Shown: positions 7,947-17,249 of the stretch, piece by piece
Numbering within the stretch: position 1 is the stretch's first letter
Layout of the letters: each line of letters begins with the position of its first letter
Assembly (NCBI GenBank): GCA_046349085.1
Contig: JAXMDA010000006.1
Span: 248,001 to 312,000, forward strand
DNA from: JAJXWB01 sp046349085
GTDB taxonomy: Bacteria > Pseudomonadota > Alphaproteobacteria > Rhizobiales > Beijerinckiaceae
Direction: 5' to 3'
DNA: 64,000 bases
Notes under the pieces: generated by a model
Databases searched by the model: none
What the model was told of the DNA's origin: nothing
Seen by the model: the letters and a program-made list of their open reading frames with translations, nothing else
Position numbers and translations under genes: made by a program

Positions 7947-9413
7947 TCACACAGCCGTTCTCAAGAGGTCCGACACAACCCGTTCCAGATCCTTCAGCGA
8001 GGCGCAGACGATCGCCCTGTCCACGCAGGCCTCGTAGGCGCGCATGACGCTGTCGCCCGTGTTCCAGGAGGTGCGCGGCTCCGGATTCAGGAAAATGACG
8101 CGGCGCGCCCGATCGTGGATTTTCCGCAATATGTCGGCGCGCGGCTCGGCGTTGTTGTTGCGCGCGTCGCCGAGGATCAGCACCGTCGTCTTGCGGTCGA
8201 TCTCGTCCAGCGCCAGCGATTCGAAGGTCTCGAAGGCCTCGCCGTAATCGGTCGAGCCGCCGAAGCGGTCGAGCGTCTCGGCGATGGCGCGCTCGACCTC
8301 CTCGCGTTCGAACAGGTCGGTGACCTCGCCGAGCTGCCCGGAAAAGGCGAAGGAGCGCACGTTCGGGATCACGTCGTGCAGCGAATAGAGGAACATCAGC
8401 AGGAAGCGCGAGACTTGCGCGACCGAGCCCGAGACGTCGCAGATCGCCATGACCTTCGGCCGGTCGATCTTGCGTTTCTTCCAGATCGTGTGGAACAGCA
8501 GCCCGTCGTATTCGATGTTGACGCGGATCGTGCGGCGCACGTCGAGCTGGCCGCGCCGCGCGACCTTGCGCCGCCGTGAATGCAGCGAGATCAGGCGCTT
8601 GGCCATCTTGCGCACGAGCTCGTGCATGAGCTTCATGTCGGACCGCTCGACCGCCGACAGCCGCACGCTTTCGAGAATTTCTTCCCGCAACCGTCGCCCC
8701 GCGTTGGCGGCGAACAGCGACAATTGCCGCTCGACATAGTCGCGCACCTCGGCGCGCAGGACCTCGCGCAGGGCGGCGAGGCGCGCGCCCTCGGATTGCT
8801 GCGCGGGATCGGCGGAATCGCGGGCTTCCGCGATCAGGTCGTCGAGGCGTTCGGAGCCCATCTCGCGCTGGATGCGCAGGCCGTACATGCCGCGTTGGGT
8901 AAAGAAGCGGATGTCGGTCACGCCCGCGCGTCGCGCGGCCTCGGCGAGGCGGCGCTGCAATTCGGCGCGGTCGCCGCGCTCGAGAATGTCGATGAGATCG
9001 GCGTCCGCCGCCTCCGCCGCGCTCTGGTCGGGCGGCGCGCTCGCCTGCCCCTGCCCCTGGCCCGTGCCGCCGCCCGTCGGCGAGCCGCCCTCGCCGCCCT
9101 GCGCCTGCTGGCCGCTCGCGTCGCCTGGGCTGTCGGGCGCGGCGTCTTCCTGCGGCGGACGCTCGCCCTGCGCGCCGGCCGGCGTGCGGCCGGAGAAGGA
9201 GCGAAATTCGAAATATTTGTCGAACGTTTCGTCGAAGGCGGTCTTTTCGTCGGCGGTCTTGGCCAGCGCGTTCGACAGGCCCTGCTTCAGGATTTCCCGG
9301 TCCTCGTAGCCGAGCAGCTCCAGCGCCCCGCCGGCGTCGATCGCCTCGGACGGCGAAATCCGCACGTCCTGGGCGCGCAGCGCGCGGATGAAGTCGGCGA
9401 GGATCTGGGTCAT
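7947..9413 (-). CDS. VWA domain protein, CoxE-like
   Basis: A 488-residue cytoplasmic protein of the CoxE/VWA family. The N-terminal helical region (1-80) is followed by a Gly/Gln/Ala-rich low-complexity linker (about 85-135), a basic helical middle, and a C-terminal von Willebrand A domain whose MIDAS motif DVSGS starts at Asp326. These proteins work with MoxR-type AAA+ ATPases in metal-cofactor insertion or complex remodelling. The MoxR gene lies 178 bases upstream on the same strand, consistent with that partnership. No carbon monoxide dehydrogenase genes are nearby, so the client is unknown. Confidence 0.92.
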   Translation of the reverse strand: MTQILADFIRALRAQDVRISPSEAIDAGGALELLGYEDREILKQGLSNALAKTADEKTAFDETFDKYFEFRSFSGRTPAGAQGERPPQEDAAPDSPGDASGQQAQGGEGGSPTGGGTGQGQGQASAPPDQSAAEAADADLIDILERGDRAELQRRLAEAARRAGVTDIRFFTQRGMYGLRIQREMGSERLDDLIAEARDSADPAQQSEGARLAALREVLRAEVRDYVERQLSLFAANAGRRLREEILESVRLSAVERSDMKLMHELVRKMAKRLISLHSRRRKVARRGQLDVRRTIRVNIEYDGLLFHTIWKKRKIDRPKVMAICDVSGSVAQVSRFLLMFLYSLHDVIPNVRSFAFSGQLGEVTDLFEREEVERAIAETLDRFGGSTDYGEAFETFESLALDEIDRKTTVLILGDARNNNAEPRADILRKIHDRARRVIFLNPEPRTSWNTGDSVMRAYEACVDRAIVCASLKDLERVVSDLLRTAV

Positions 9414-9450
9414 GGGCGGCGCCCCGCCGGCGACAGTGCCTCATGGCCGG

Positions 9451-9562
9451 GCTTACTCCGGCCACCCCCGCCGCGCCGATCAGATTCGTCGGGCCGTTTC
9501 ACGCGTGCTCCAGCCTATCATGCAGCGGCCTGGCGCGGGCGCCCGCGCCAAGCGCGGGCATG
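9451..9562. repeat. Imperfect palindromic repeat between MoxR and VWA genes
   Basis: Contains GGCCGGGCTTACTCCGGCC (hairpin with 6-bp GGCCGG/CCGGCC stem) near its left end and GCGGGCGCCCGCGCCAAGCG near its right end. This matches the general look of the 'ATGGCCGGGCTT' interspersed repeats common in Hyphomicrobiales. I see only this copy in the window. It fills most of the 178-base gap and could form a structure in the shared transcript. Confidence 0.45.
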
Positions 9563-9591
9563 ACGACCGGGGAGGCACCGCGCGCCATCCC

Positions 9592-10566
9592 TCACCGCGC
9601 CGCCCGCCAGTCCGCTTCCTTCTTCGCCGCAACCACCAGCCCGGCGATCTCGGCGTCCACTGCGTCGATATCGTCCTGATATTTCAGCAGCACGTTCAGC
9701 GTGTCGCGCACCAGATCGGCGTCGAGTTCGCGCGCGTGCATCAGCACCAGCGTGCGCGCCCAGTCGAGCGTCTCGGAAATCGCGGGAACCTTCTTCAGGT
9801 CCAGCTTGCGCAACCCCTGCACGAAGGCGACGAGCTGCGCATTCAGGCGCGCTTCGGCCTCCGGCACGCGGCGGCGCACGATCGACTGCTCCAGCGCCTG
9901 ATCGGGGAAGGGGATGTGCAGGTGCAGGCAGCGGCGCTTCAGCGCGTCGCCCAACTCGCGCTTGTTGTTGGAGGTCAGGAACACCAGCGGCGTCGAGCGC
10001 GCCTTGATCGTGCCGAGCTCCGGCACGGAAATCTGGTAGTCCGACAGCAATTCCAGCAGGAAGGCCTCGAATTCGTCGTCGGCCTTGTCGATCTCGTCGA
10101 TCAGCAGCACCGCGCCGTCCTGCGCCCAGAGCGCCTTCAGCAGCGGGCGCGGCTCGAGGAATTCCTCGGAGAAGAACGTGTCGTCGAATTCGTGCAGCCG
10201 GCCGATCGATTCCTTCAGGCCCTTGGCGCCTTCCAGCAGATCGCCGAGCTTTTCCTTCAAGACCTGCGTGTAGAGGAGCTGCTTGCCGTACTTCCACTCG
10301 TACAGGGCCTTGGTCTCGTCCAGCCCCTCGTAGCATTGCAGGCGGATCAGCTCCTTGCCGGTCATGGCGGCGGCGGCCTTGGCGAGTTCGGTCTTGCCGA
10401 CGCCGGGCGGACCCTCGATCAGCAGCGGCTTGTCGAGCCTCTGCGCGAGGAACAGCGCGGTCGCGATCGCCGAATTGCAGATGTAGTTCTGCGCCTCCAG
10501 ACGGGACTGGATTTCGGCGATGTCGGAGACGACCGGGCGTCCCTGTGTCCGGGAATGTTCGTTCAT
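9592..10566 (-). CDS. MoxR family AAA+ ATPase
   Basis: A 324-residue AAA+ ATPase of the MoxR/CoxD type. Walker A is GPPGVGKT (52-59), Walker B is VLLIDEIDK (about 153-161), and FLTSNNKREL provides sensor 1. The C-terminal lid helices run from about 230. It is expected to form hexamers that act as a chaperone with the downstream VWA protein. It starts 134 bases after mepA on the same strand; whether mepA is co-transcribed is unclear. Confidence 0.95.
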   Translation of the reverse strand: MNEHSRTQGRPVVSDIAEIQSRLEAQNYICNSAIATALFLAQRLDKPLLIEGPPGVGKTELAKAAAAMTGKELIRLQCYEGLDETKALYEWKYGKQLLYTQVLKEKLGDLLEGAKGLKESIGRLHEFDDTFFSEEFLEPRPLLKALWAQDGAVLLIDEIDKADDEFEAFLLELLSDYQISVPELGTIKARSTPLVFLTSNNKRELGDALKRRCLHLHIPFPDQALEQSIVRRRVPEAEARLNAQLVAFVQGLRKLDLKKVPAISETLDWARTLVLMHARELDADLVRDTLNVLLKYQDDIDAVDAEIAGLVVAAKKEADWRAAR

Positions 10567-10699
10567 TTCACGCGATCATTTCACATGGCGAAACGGCCAT
10601 CAGGCCCTGCGGATGGGTTTGGCGCGGTCGGGCGCCGATTGCAAGCGCGCGCGCCGCACGGCGCCCCTGCATGGAGCGCGGCGCCAGGAGCCGGCGACG

Positions 10700-11632
10700 C
10701 TATTTCGACTTCAGCACGACCCGGCATTCCGCCGGAAGCGCCGCCATGGTCATGGGCGGCTTCTTCTTGGCGTTCGGGTTCGGCTTGGGATGCAGAACGC
10801 TCGGCTGGAACCACCAGGCGAGCTGGTCGCAGCCGTCGCCCGGCGGCGTTTCGTCCTGCCCCGCGCAATTCTCCTCGCCGCGCGGGCAGAACACGCGGAC
10901 ATGGAAATGGTAGTTGTGGCCGTACATCGGCCGCACCTTGTTGAGCCAGCCCCGGTCCGAACCCGCCTGCCGGCAGAGCGCCTTCTTGATGGCGGCGTTG
11001 ACAAAGATGCGCTGCACCTGCGGCGATTTCGCCGCGGCGCGGATGACGGCGACGTGATCCTCCGTCCAGACGCGCTCGTCGACGTCGAGCCTGTCGGCGC
11101 GCACCATGTCGGTCGCCGACATTTCCTCGCGCTCCTCCCGGCTGAGCTGGCGTTTCGGCATGGGGGTGAGCCAGATGTCGGCGTCGAGCCCGATCTGGTG
11201 GGAGGCGTGTCCCGTGAGCATCGGGCCGCCGCGCGGCTGGGAAATGTCGCCGACCAGCAGGCCCGGCCAGTCCGAGACTTTTCGCACCTGTTTCGCAAAG
11301 CCTTCGAGGAAGGCGATCAGGTTCGGATGGCCGTAATTGCGGTTGCGCGACAGGCGCATGACCTGCCAGGCCTCGCCGTTGACGGGCAGCGCCTCGCCGC
11401 CGGCCAGGCAGCCCTTGGAATAGAAGCCGATGGAGCGCGCCTCCATGTCGGCCGGCGCGCGCGCGCGACCGAACAATTCCTTGGCGGGCGTCGAGGGCGC
11501 GTCGGGATTGGCGAGCGGCGGCAGGGGCTTGGGATCGACCGTGCCCTTGTCCTGCGCCAGGGCGGTCGGGAGGCCGGTCGAGGCGGCCGCGATCAGAAGC
11601 GCCAGAACGGGTGCGTAAGCGCGCAAGTTCAT
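10700..11632 (-). CDS. mepA: Penicillin-insensitive murein endopeptidase
   Basis: A 310-residue periplasmic LAS-family zinc metallopeptidase that cleaves D-Ala-meso-DAP cross-links in peptidoglycan. A signal peptide (hydrophobic core APVLALLIAAAS, cleavage near ALAQ) is followed by the family body. Zinc ligands are visible in GHASHQIGLDADIWL (about 140-154) and HNYHFHVRVFCP (near residue 240). Cysteines in the C-terminal third may form disulfides. It is divergent from an L,D-transpeptidase across a 136-base gap, so both murein genes share one control region. Confidence 0.95.
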   Translation of the reverse strand: MNLRAYAPVLALLIAAASTGLPTALAQDKGTVDPKPLPPLANPDAPSTPAKELFGRARAPADMEARSIGFYSKGCLAGGEALPVNGEAWQVMRLSRNRNYGHPNLIAFLEGFAKQVRKVSDWPGLLVGDISQPRGGPMLTGHASHQIGLDADIWLTPMPKRQLSREEREEMSATDMVRADRLDVDERVWTEDHVAVIRAAAKSPQVQRIFVNAAIKKALCRQAGSDRGWLNKVRPMYGHNYHFHVRVFCPRGEENCAGQDETPPGDGCDQLAWWFQPSVLHPKPNPNAKKKPPMTMAALPAECRVVLKSK

Positions 11633-11672
11633 CTCCGCTGGATCACGACAGGCGCCTCGATTCGTCGGCCGG

Positions 11673-11698
11673 TGTCAACCTTTACACGGGATTGTCAA
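11673..11698 (-). promoter_or_regulatory. Direct repeat TTGACA in the mepA/L,D-transpeptidase gap
   Basis: On the minus strand TTGACA occurs at 11698-11693 and again at 11678-11673, exactly 20 bp apart, about two helical turns. One copy could be a -35 box for mepA, but I find no good -10 at the proper distance from either. A direct-repeat binding site for a regulator acting on both divergent genes is the alternative. This is pattern only. Confidence 0.3.
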
Positions 11699-11768
11699 TT
11701 GCCACTCGCCCGGCGCGCTGGTTTACTCGGCCCGGATGCGCGTGATGTTTTGAGTATCGGGGGCGCCA

Positions 11769-12374
11769 ATGAAGCGCATTTTCTTTGTTGTTTTGGCCCT
11801 GTTTGGGGCGTCTTTCGTGATGACCGCCGCCGCGCAGGCGAAGGTGCAAATTCATATAGACCTGTCTTCCCAGAGGATGACCGTCAATTCGTCGTCCGGC
11901 AGCTACGTGTGGCCGGTCTCGACGGCGCGTTCGGGCTATGTCACGCCGCGCGGCTCCTATGCGCCCACCAGCCTGCAGCGCATGCACTATTCGCGCAAGT
12001 ATCACATGTCGCCGATGCCGCACTCGATCTTCTTCCGCGGCGGCTACGCGATTCACGGCACCTATTCGACCGGCGCGCTCGGCAGCCCCGCCTCGCACGG
12101 TTGCGTGCGTCTGGCCCCCGGCAATGCCGCCGCGCTCTTCGCCATGGTGCAGCGGGAAGGCGCGCGCATTTCCATTTCGGGCTCGCCGCCGAACCGCGCC
12201 TATGCCTCGGCAAAAAAGAAGTACGGCAAGCACTACGCCAGGGCCGGCCACAAGAAATACAAGACCTATGTTGCGGGCCGCGGCCGCGGCTATGCGCCGA
12301 TGGCTTACGCGCCCGCGCGCGCCAAGGCCTACGGCGGCGTGCGGGTCTGGCAGCGCGATCCGGCCGGCAACTGA
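11769..12374 (+). CDS. L,D-transpeptidase (YkuD domain)
   Basis: A 201-residue exported protein. The signal peptide MKRIFFVVLALFGASFVM ends at AQA. The YkuD catalytic motif is HGTYSTGALGSPASHGCVRL, with nucleophile Cys112 and His96. It forms 3-3 cross-links in peptidoglycan or attaches proteins to it. The C-terminal 60 residues are rich in Lys, Tyr, Arg and Ala and are probably extended. The protein is short, with no wall-binding domain. It is divergent from mepA. Confidence 0.93.
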   Translation: MKRIFFVVLALFGASFVMTAAAQAKVQIHIDLSSQRMTVNSSSGSYVWPVSTARSGYVTPRGSYAPTSLQRMHYSRKYHMSPMPHSIFFRGGYAIHGTYSTGALGSPASHGCVRLAPGNAAALFAMVQREGARISISGSPPNRAYASAKKKYGKHYARAGHKKYKTYVAGRGRGYAPMAYAPARAKAYGGVRVWQRDPAGN

Positions 12375-12506
12375 CCGACGCCGGGCGCCGCGTTTTGCGC
12401 ATTCGAGCGATGCCGTTCGGATGCGGCGCGGTTCGGGACAGGAGGCTTTCGCGCGTATAGGCTCGCGGACGAGCAAACATCGCCCGCGTGAGGAGCGCGC
12501 ACGTTC

Positions 12507-13589
12507 ATGATCCTTGTCCCTGTCGCGGCGCTGGAGCAGGTCTGCGCCGATACGTTCGCGCGCGTCGGTTCAACGCGCGAGGAGGCGTTGCGCGTCGCCC
12601 GTTCGCTCATTGGCGCCAACCTCACCGGCCACGACAGCCACGGCGTGATCCGCGTGCCGCGTTACGTCGACTGGGTGAAGTCGGGCGACATTGTCCCGAA
12701 CCAGACGGTTGCGCTCGTCGTCGACACGCCGTCGCTCGCCGTCGTCGACGGACGCTACGGTTACGGCCAGACGGTGGCGCCGGAAGCGGTGCGAATAGGA
12801 ATCGAGAAGGCGCAGGCCGCCGGCCTGTCGGCGGTCGCCTTGCGCGACGCCGGCCATATCGGCCGCATCGGCGAATGGGCGGAAATGGCGGCCGCGCAAG
12901 GCCTCGTCTCCATTCATTTCGTCACGGCGTCCGGCTCCATTCTCGTCGCGCCCTTCGGCGCGCGTGAACGGCGGCTGTCGACCGCGCCCTTTTCCGTCGG
13001 CGTCCCGCGCGACGGCAAGGAGCCGGTGATCCTCGATTTCGCCACCTCCATTGTCGCGGAAGGCAAGGTGATGGTGGCGAGCCAGGGCGGCAAGAAGCTG
13101 CCCGACGGCGCGCTGATCGGCCCGGACGGCGAGTTCTCGACCGACCCGGCCATGCTTTACGGCCCCTACGAGCCGGAAGGCCCGCGCGACGGCAGCGCAG
13201 GGCCCGGCGCCATTCGCGCTTTCGGCGAGCACAAGGGTTCGGGCCTCGCGTTCATGTGCGAGATCCTCGGCGGCTCGCTCACCGGCACGCGTGCGACGCA
13301 CGTAGGCCGAAAGAAATTCGCGAACGGCATGTTCTCGATCTACGTCGATCCCCGGCGCGTCGATCCTGCGCATGTTTTCGACGCCGACGTTTCGGCCTAC
13401 ATCGACTTCTTCAAATCGGCGAAGCCCGCCAAGGGCGCGACCGAAGTGCTCGCGCCCGGCGAGCCGGAGCGACGGATGCGCGCCGAGCGCACGCAAAACG
13501 GCGTGCCGCTCACCGAAGCGACCTGGAATTCGATCTGCGCCAAAGCGCGGGAAGTAGGGGCGACAGCGCCCGCGATCGGGACGCGCTAG
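12507..13589 (+). CDS. Malate/L-lactate dehydrogenase family (Ldh2) oxidoreductase
   Basis: A 360-residue NAD(P)-dependent 2-hydroxyacid dehydrogenase of the Ldh2/YlbC/AllD family, unrelated to Rossmann-type LDH. The catalytic histidine lies in GHDSHGVIRVPRY (about 41-53), with GHIGRIGEWAEMA and the substrate loop KGSGLAFMCEILGG typical of the family. Substrate (malate, sulfolactate, ureidoglycolate or another 2-hydroxyacid) cannot be read from sequence. It stands alone, with a GAGGAG site 11 bases before the ATG, and converges on the histidine kinase gene. Confidence 0.92.
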   Translation: MILVPVAALEQVCADTFARVGSTREEALRVARSLIGANLTGHDSHGVIRVPRYVDWVKSGDIVPNQTVALVVDTPSLAVVDGRYGYGQTVAPEAVRIGIEKAQAAGLSAVALRDAGHIGRIGEWAEMAAAQGLVSIHFVTASGSILVAPFGARERRLSTAPFSVGVPRDGKEPVILDFATSIVAEGKVMVASQGGKKLPDGALIGPDGEFSTDPAMLYGPYEPEGPRDGSAGPGAIRAFGEHKGSGLAFMCEILGGSLTGTRATHVGRKKFANGMFSIYVDPRRVDPAHVFDADVSAYIDFFKSAKPAKGATEVLAPGEPERRMRAERTQNGVPLTEATWNSICAKAREVGATAPAIGTR

Positions 13590-13596
13590 GTCGTCG

Positions 13597-15663
13597 CTAG
13601 ACGCGCATCGTGTGGCCAAGCGCGGAGGACGGGCACGTGAGCGTCCACCGCAGCCCGCTCGCGTCATGGGACAACGACGTTTCACCCGAGAGCGACGCGC
13701 CGACGAGGCTCGTCAGCACCGTGCTGCCGAAGCCCTTCCGGCTGGGCGGCTCGACGGCGGGCCCGTCGCGCTCGGCCCACTCCAGTCGGAAGCGCCCGCC
13801 TTCGATTGACCAGTTGATTGCAATCCGTCCTTCGCCATTCGACAGCGCGCCGTATTTTGCGGCGTTGGTCGCAAGCTCGTGCAGCGCCATGCCGATATTT
13901 TGCGCGGCCTCCGGGCCAAGGAGCATGTCGGGTCCCTGACTGATGACGCGCGTCTGCACGTTCTCGCAGAACGGCTCGAGATGCGCGACGATGAGCTGCT
14001 TCAGCCAGGCGCCCTGCCATTCCGAAGCGACGAGCAGATCCTGGTTTGCGGCCAGCCCGCGCAGCCGCGCTTCAAACGTCTTCAGAAATTCGCTCACCGA
14101 ACCGCTCTGCGTGCGCCGGGCGATGATCGCGATGACGGTCAGGAGATTTTTCGACCGGTGGCTCACTTCGCGCAACAACATGCGGTTGCGCTCTTCGACG
14201 AGCTTGCGCTGGGTAATGTCGAGAAAGGTTCCGCTCATGCGGGCGACGCGCCCCGCGGAATCGAGCGGTCCGGCGGATTCGCCGCGGTCGAGCACCCAGC
14301 GCACGGAGCCATCCGTGCGGACGATGCGAAACTCGAACTCGTAGGGACCGACATTCCTGCGCGCGTGACCGATCTTCCGCAACGTGGCGTCGCGATCGTC
14401 GGGATGGAACGCCGACATGATCGTCTGCATATTGCCAATCGGCCCGTCGATGCCGAAGATTTCGCCAATATCGCCGGTCCAGCTTGCGGCGCCGCTCGAT
14501 GGCGCGATCTGGTAGACGCCGAAGCGCGCAGCCTGCGCCGCCATTCGAAACCGCGCATCGTTCTCGGCAAGTTCGCGTTCCACCTCGTTCTTCTTTGCCG
14601 TCGCATCGCGCAGTCCGCGCCAGAGATCGTCGAATTCGAGCACGGGCGAACGGAATTCGGGCGCCGATCCATTGAGCGCGGCGCTCGCGGCGCGTTGCAG
14701 GTTGACCAGCGAGCGCAGCAGATATCGGTAGATGAAGAAAGCAAACGCCATGGAGAGGGCGACTGCGAGGACGGCGGCGCCGATCGCCCATTTCGTGATC
14801 GGGCGGATCGCCGCCTCGATCTGACGTTCGAACGCGCCGGCCCCGATCGTCCAGTCGCTGAGCCGCGAATTGGCGTTGGCGTTTATCGCCCTTTCGTTCT
14901 CGCGGCTTCGGAAATAGGCGATGCCCTCCTTGCGCGCGTTGCTTCGCCAGCCCTCCGACGCCAGTTCGCCGATCATCGCCTCGCCGCCCGGCACGCGCGC
15001 CACATAGCGCCCGTTTTGATCCAGCACGCCGGCGAGCCATTCCGTATCCCGGGTAGGCGGACTGAGAAACTCGATGAAATTTCGCGCCGGCAGCGCGACC
15101 GCTATTCCATATTTCCGGAGCGGGGTCGAATGGACGGGCACGTCGATCATGACGGTCCAGACGTCATTCGGTCCGCTCCGGAACACCGTCGAGACGGCCG
15201 GCTTGCCGGTCTCCGCGACGAGACGCTGTTGACGCAGCCCGGCTTCGTTGCGCATGGGCAGGTCCGCCGGGCCGGGGTAGGCGGTGTTGACCAGCTCGCG
15301 GCCGTCCGAAGAGGCGAGGATCAGCCAACCTTCGTTCGGATCGTCGAACAGGCGTCGAGCTTCAGCTTCGAAGGCGCGGAGGTCGTCGGCCGCCAGCGAA
15401 GGGGAGCGCGCGAGCGCCTGAGCCAGCGTCGTGTATTTCTCGAGCTCGCCGTCCACTGCGGCGGCGATACTGCGGGATGTGTAGAGCAGGCCGGCTTCCT
15501 GCGTCTCGCGCGCCAGTTGCTGGAACCAGATAGAGATCGCGAAGCCCGCAACCGCGAGCGGAATGACGCTCGCCGCAATAAGGGCGAACAGCAGGGCAGG
15601 CAGGGGAATTGAGACGGACGAGCTGGCCGGCGCGCGATCTTTGCTGGATTGATCTACGGCCAA
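13597..15663 (-). CDS. Membrane sensor histidine kinase, HWE/HisKA_2 type
   Basis: A 688-residue inner-membrane sensor kinase. TM1 is at about 23-47, an extracytoplasmic Cache-like domain at 50-280, TM2 near 283-305, a HAMP-like linker, then a PAS fold (about 365-475, ending FLDITQRKLVEERNR). The phospho-acceptor is in LLREVSHRSKNLL near residue 500 and the HWE-family N box is HELATNAAKYGALS. The start is a TTG with GAGGTG 8 bases upstream. No response regulator is adjacent. HWE kinases are abundant in Hyphomicrobiales and often feed PhyR; the signal here is unknown. Confidence 0.93.
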   Translation of the reverse strand: MAVDQSSKDRAPASSSVSIPLPALLFALIAASVIPLAVAGFAISIWFQQLARETQEAGLLYTSRSIAAAVDGELEKYTTLAQALARSPSLAADDLRAFEAEARRLFDDPNEGWLILASSDGRELVNTAYPGPADLPMRNEAGLRQQRLVAETGKPAVSTVFRSGPNDVWTVMIDVPVHSTPLRKYGIAVALPARNFIEFLSPPTRDTEWLAGVLDQNGRYVARVPGGEAMIGELASEGWRSNARKEGIAYFRSRENERAINANANSRLSDWTIGAGAFERQIEAAIRPITKWAIGAAVLAVALSMAFAFFIYRYLLRSLVNLQRAASAALNGSAPEFRSPVLEFDDLWRGLRDATAKKNEVERELAENDARFRMAAQAARFGVYQIAPSSGAASWTGDIGEIFGIDGPIGNMQTIMSAFHPDDRDATLRKIGHARRNVGPYEFEFRIVRTDGSVRWVLDRGESAGPLDSAGRVARMSGTFLDITQRKLVEERNRMLLREVSHRSKNLLTVIAIIARRTQSGSVSEFLKTFEARLRGLAANQDLLVASEWQGAWLKQLIVAHLEPFCENVQTRVISQGPDMLLGPEAAQNIGMALHELATNAAKYGALSNGEGRIAINWSIEGGRFRLEWAERDGPAVEPPSRKGFGSTVLTSLVGASLSGETSLSHDASGLRWTLTCPSSALGHTMRV

Positions 15664-15756
15664 CGAGCGTCACCTCTGGCCGATATTTCATATGAAGAGA
15701 AGGCGCGAAGCAAGCCGCCGCAATCCGAGCGGGCCCGATGCGCCGCGCGCATTCCT

Positions 15757-16623
15757 TCAGTCCGCGAACACCACCGTCTTTTGCCCGTCGAGCAGCACGC
15801 GGTCTTCCAGATGCTTGCGCAGGGCGCGCGCCAGCACGCGGCGCTCGATGTCGCGGCCCTTGCGCACGAGATCGTCCGGCGAATCGCGGTGGGAAATGCG
15901 CTCCACGTCCTGCTCGATGATCGGGCCTTCGTCGAGATCGCTGGTCACGTAGTGCGCGGTCGCGCCGATCAGCTTCACGCCGCGCGCGTGCGCCTGATGA
16001 TAGGGCTTTGCGCCCTTGAAGCCCGGCAGGAAGGAATGGTGGATGTTGATGCAGCGTCCCGCGAGTTTCGCCGCAAGCCCGTCCGACAGAACCTGCATGT
16101 AGCGCGCGAGCACGACGACGTCGGCGCGGGCGTCGCGGATCAGGCGCCACACGTCGGCCTCCTGTTCCATCTTCGTCTCGCGCGTGACGGGCAGATAGTG
16201 GAACGGGATGCCGTCCAGATCGATATGCGCGTAGGTCTCGCGCTTGTGGTTGGCGATGATGCCGGCGGGCTCCATGTCGAGCTCGCCGATGCGCCAGCGA
16301 TACACGAGATCGACGAGACAATGGTCCGATTTCGACACGAGGATCATCACGCGCTTCTTCTCCGCGCGTGGCCGCATCAGCCATTTGAAGCCGAACGGTT
16401 CGGCGACGCCGGCGAAATCCTCGCGCAGCGCCTCGTACTTCGCCGGCTCGCCGACGCGGTCGAACACGATGCGGGCGAAGAACTGCCCGGTCTCGATGGA
16501 GTCGAACTGCTGCGCGTCGAGAATGTTGCAGCCGTGCTGGAACAGGCATGTGGCGACGGCGGCGACGATGCCCGGCTTGTTGGGGCAGGATAGCGTGAGG
16601 ATGTGCTGGGCGCTGTCTGACAT
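15757..16623 (-). CDS. purU: Formyltetrahydrofolate deformylase
   Basis: A 288-residue cytoplasmic enzyme hydrolysing 10-formyl-THF to formate and THF, balancing one-carbon pools and feeding PurT-type purine synthesis. An N-terminal ACT domain (about 5-85, LTLSCPNKPGIVAAV) precedes the formyltransferase fold with NIHHSFLPGFKGAKPY near 186-201 and the catalytic Asp in GATAHYVTSDLDEGPII. The ATG at 16623 fits family length. It follows a hot-dog thioesterase by 14 bases, so they are probably co-transcribed. Confidence 0.95.
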   Translation of the reverse strand: MSDSAQHILTLSCPNKPGIVAAVATCLFQHGCNILDAQQFDSIETGQFFARIVFDRVGEPAKYEALREDFAGVAEPFGFKWLMRPRAEKKRVMILVSKSDHCLVDLVYRWRIGELDMEPAGIIANHKRETYAHIDLDGIPFHYLPVTRETKMEQEADVWRLIRDARADVVVLARYMQVLSDGLAAKLAGRCINIHHSFLPGFKGAKPYHQAHARGVKLIGATAHYVTSDLDEGPIIEQDVERISHRDSPDDLVRKGRDIERRVLARALRKHLEDRVLLDGQKTVVFAD

Positions 16624-16637
16624 CGGTCTCGCTGACT

Positions 16638-17069
16638 TTAGGGGGCGCCGCCGATCGACGCCCTGGGAACGGCGCGCGACAGGCCGCGGAATTCCGCGAT
16701 GATCTCGCCGTTCTGGGTGGCGACGGAAACGTCGTAGACGCCGGTCCGTCCGGCGACATGCACTTCGCGCGCCTGCGCGGTCAGAACGTCGCCCGGCCGG
16801 GCCGGCGTGAGATATGTGATCGAGCAGTGCTGCGCGAGGGTGGAGACGCCGTAGGAATTGCAGGCGTAAGCGAAAGCGGTGTCGGCGAGCAGATAGATAT
16901 GCCCGCCATGGCACATGCCGTGCGCGTTCAGCATGTCCGGCCGCACGCGCATCGAAATCTTCGCCACGCCGGGCCCGACCGACAGCAGCGTCATGTCGGA
17001 GGCCGCGCGCGCAGCGTCCAGTTGCCACATCTTGTCCGCGCTCGCGCGCGCGATTTCCTCGGGCGTCAT
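16638..17069 (-). CDS. paaI: PaaI-type hot-dog thioesterase
   Basis: A 143-residue cytoplasmic acyl-CoA thioesterase. The family signature NAHGMCHGGHIYLLADTAFA (about 48-67) contains the catalytic Asp and is followed by YACNSYG, closely resembling hydroxyphenylacetyl-CoA thioesterase PaaI. The ATG at 17069 begins MTPEEIARASADKMW, the usual N-terminal helix. No other phenylacetate genes are in the window, so it may be a housekeeping clearance enzyme. It is divergent from the beta-oxidation gene at 17250 and 14 bases upstream of purU. Confidence 0.88.
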   Translation of the reverse strand: MTPEEIARASADKMWQLDAARAASDMTLLSVGPGVAKISMRVRPDMLNAHGMCHGGHIYLLADTAFAYACNSYGVSTLAQHCSITYLTPARPGDVLTAQAREVHVAGRTGVYDVSVATQNGEIIAEFRGLSRAVPRASIGGAP

Positions 17070-17249
17070 CAGGTCCGGGCAGGGTTTCGACAAGCGAAAT
17101 AAGTCGGGCGACTGGATCGCACGGGCGCGCGGGCCGGTCAACGGATGGCTCCCATTCGTTGTTTTGCATTGCGTCAGTCGTGGCGGTGGGAATAGATTTC
17201 GCGCCCGGAACCAACAGGCCGCATGTGGCCGTGAAAACAGGGAACGCTC

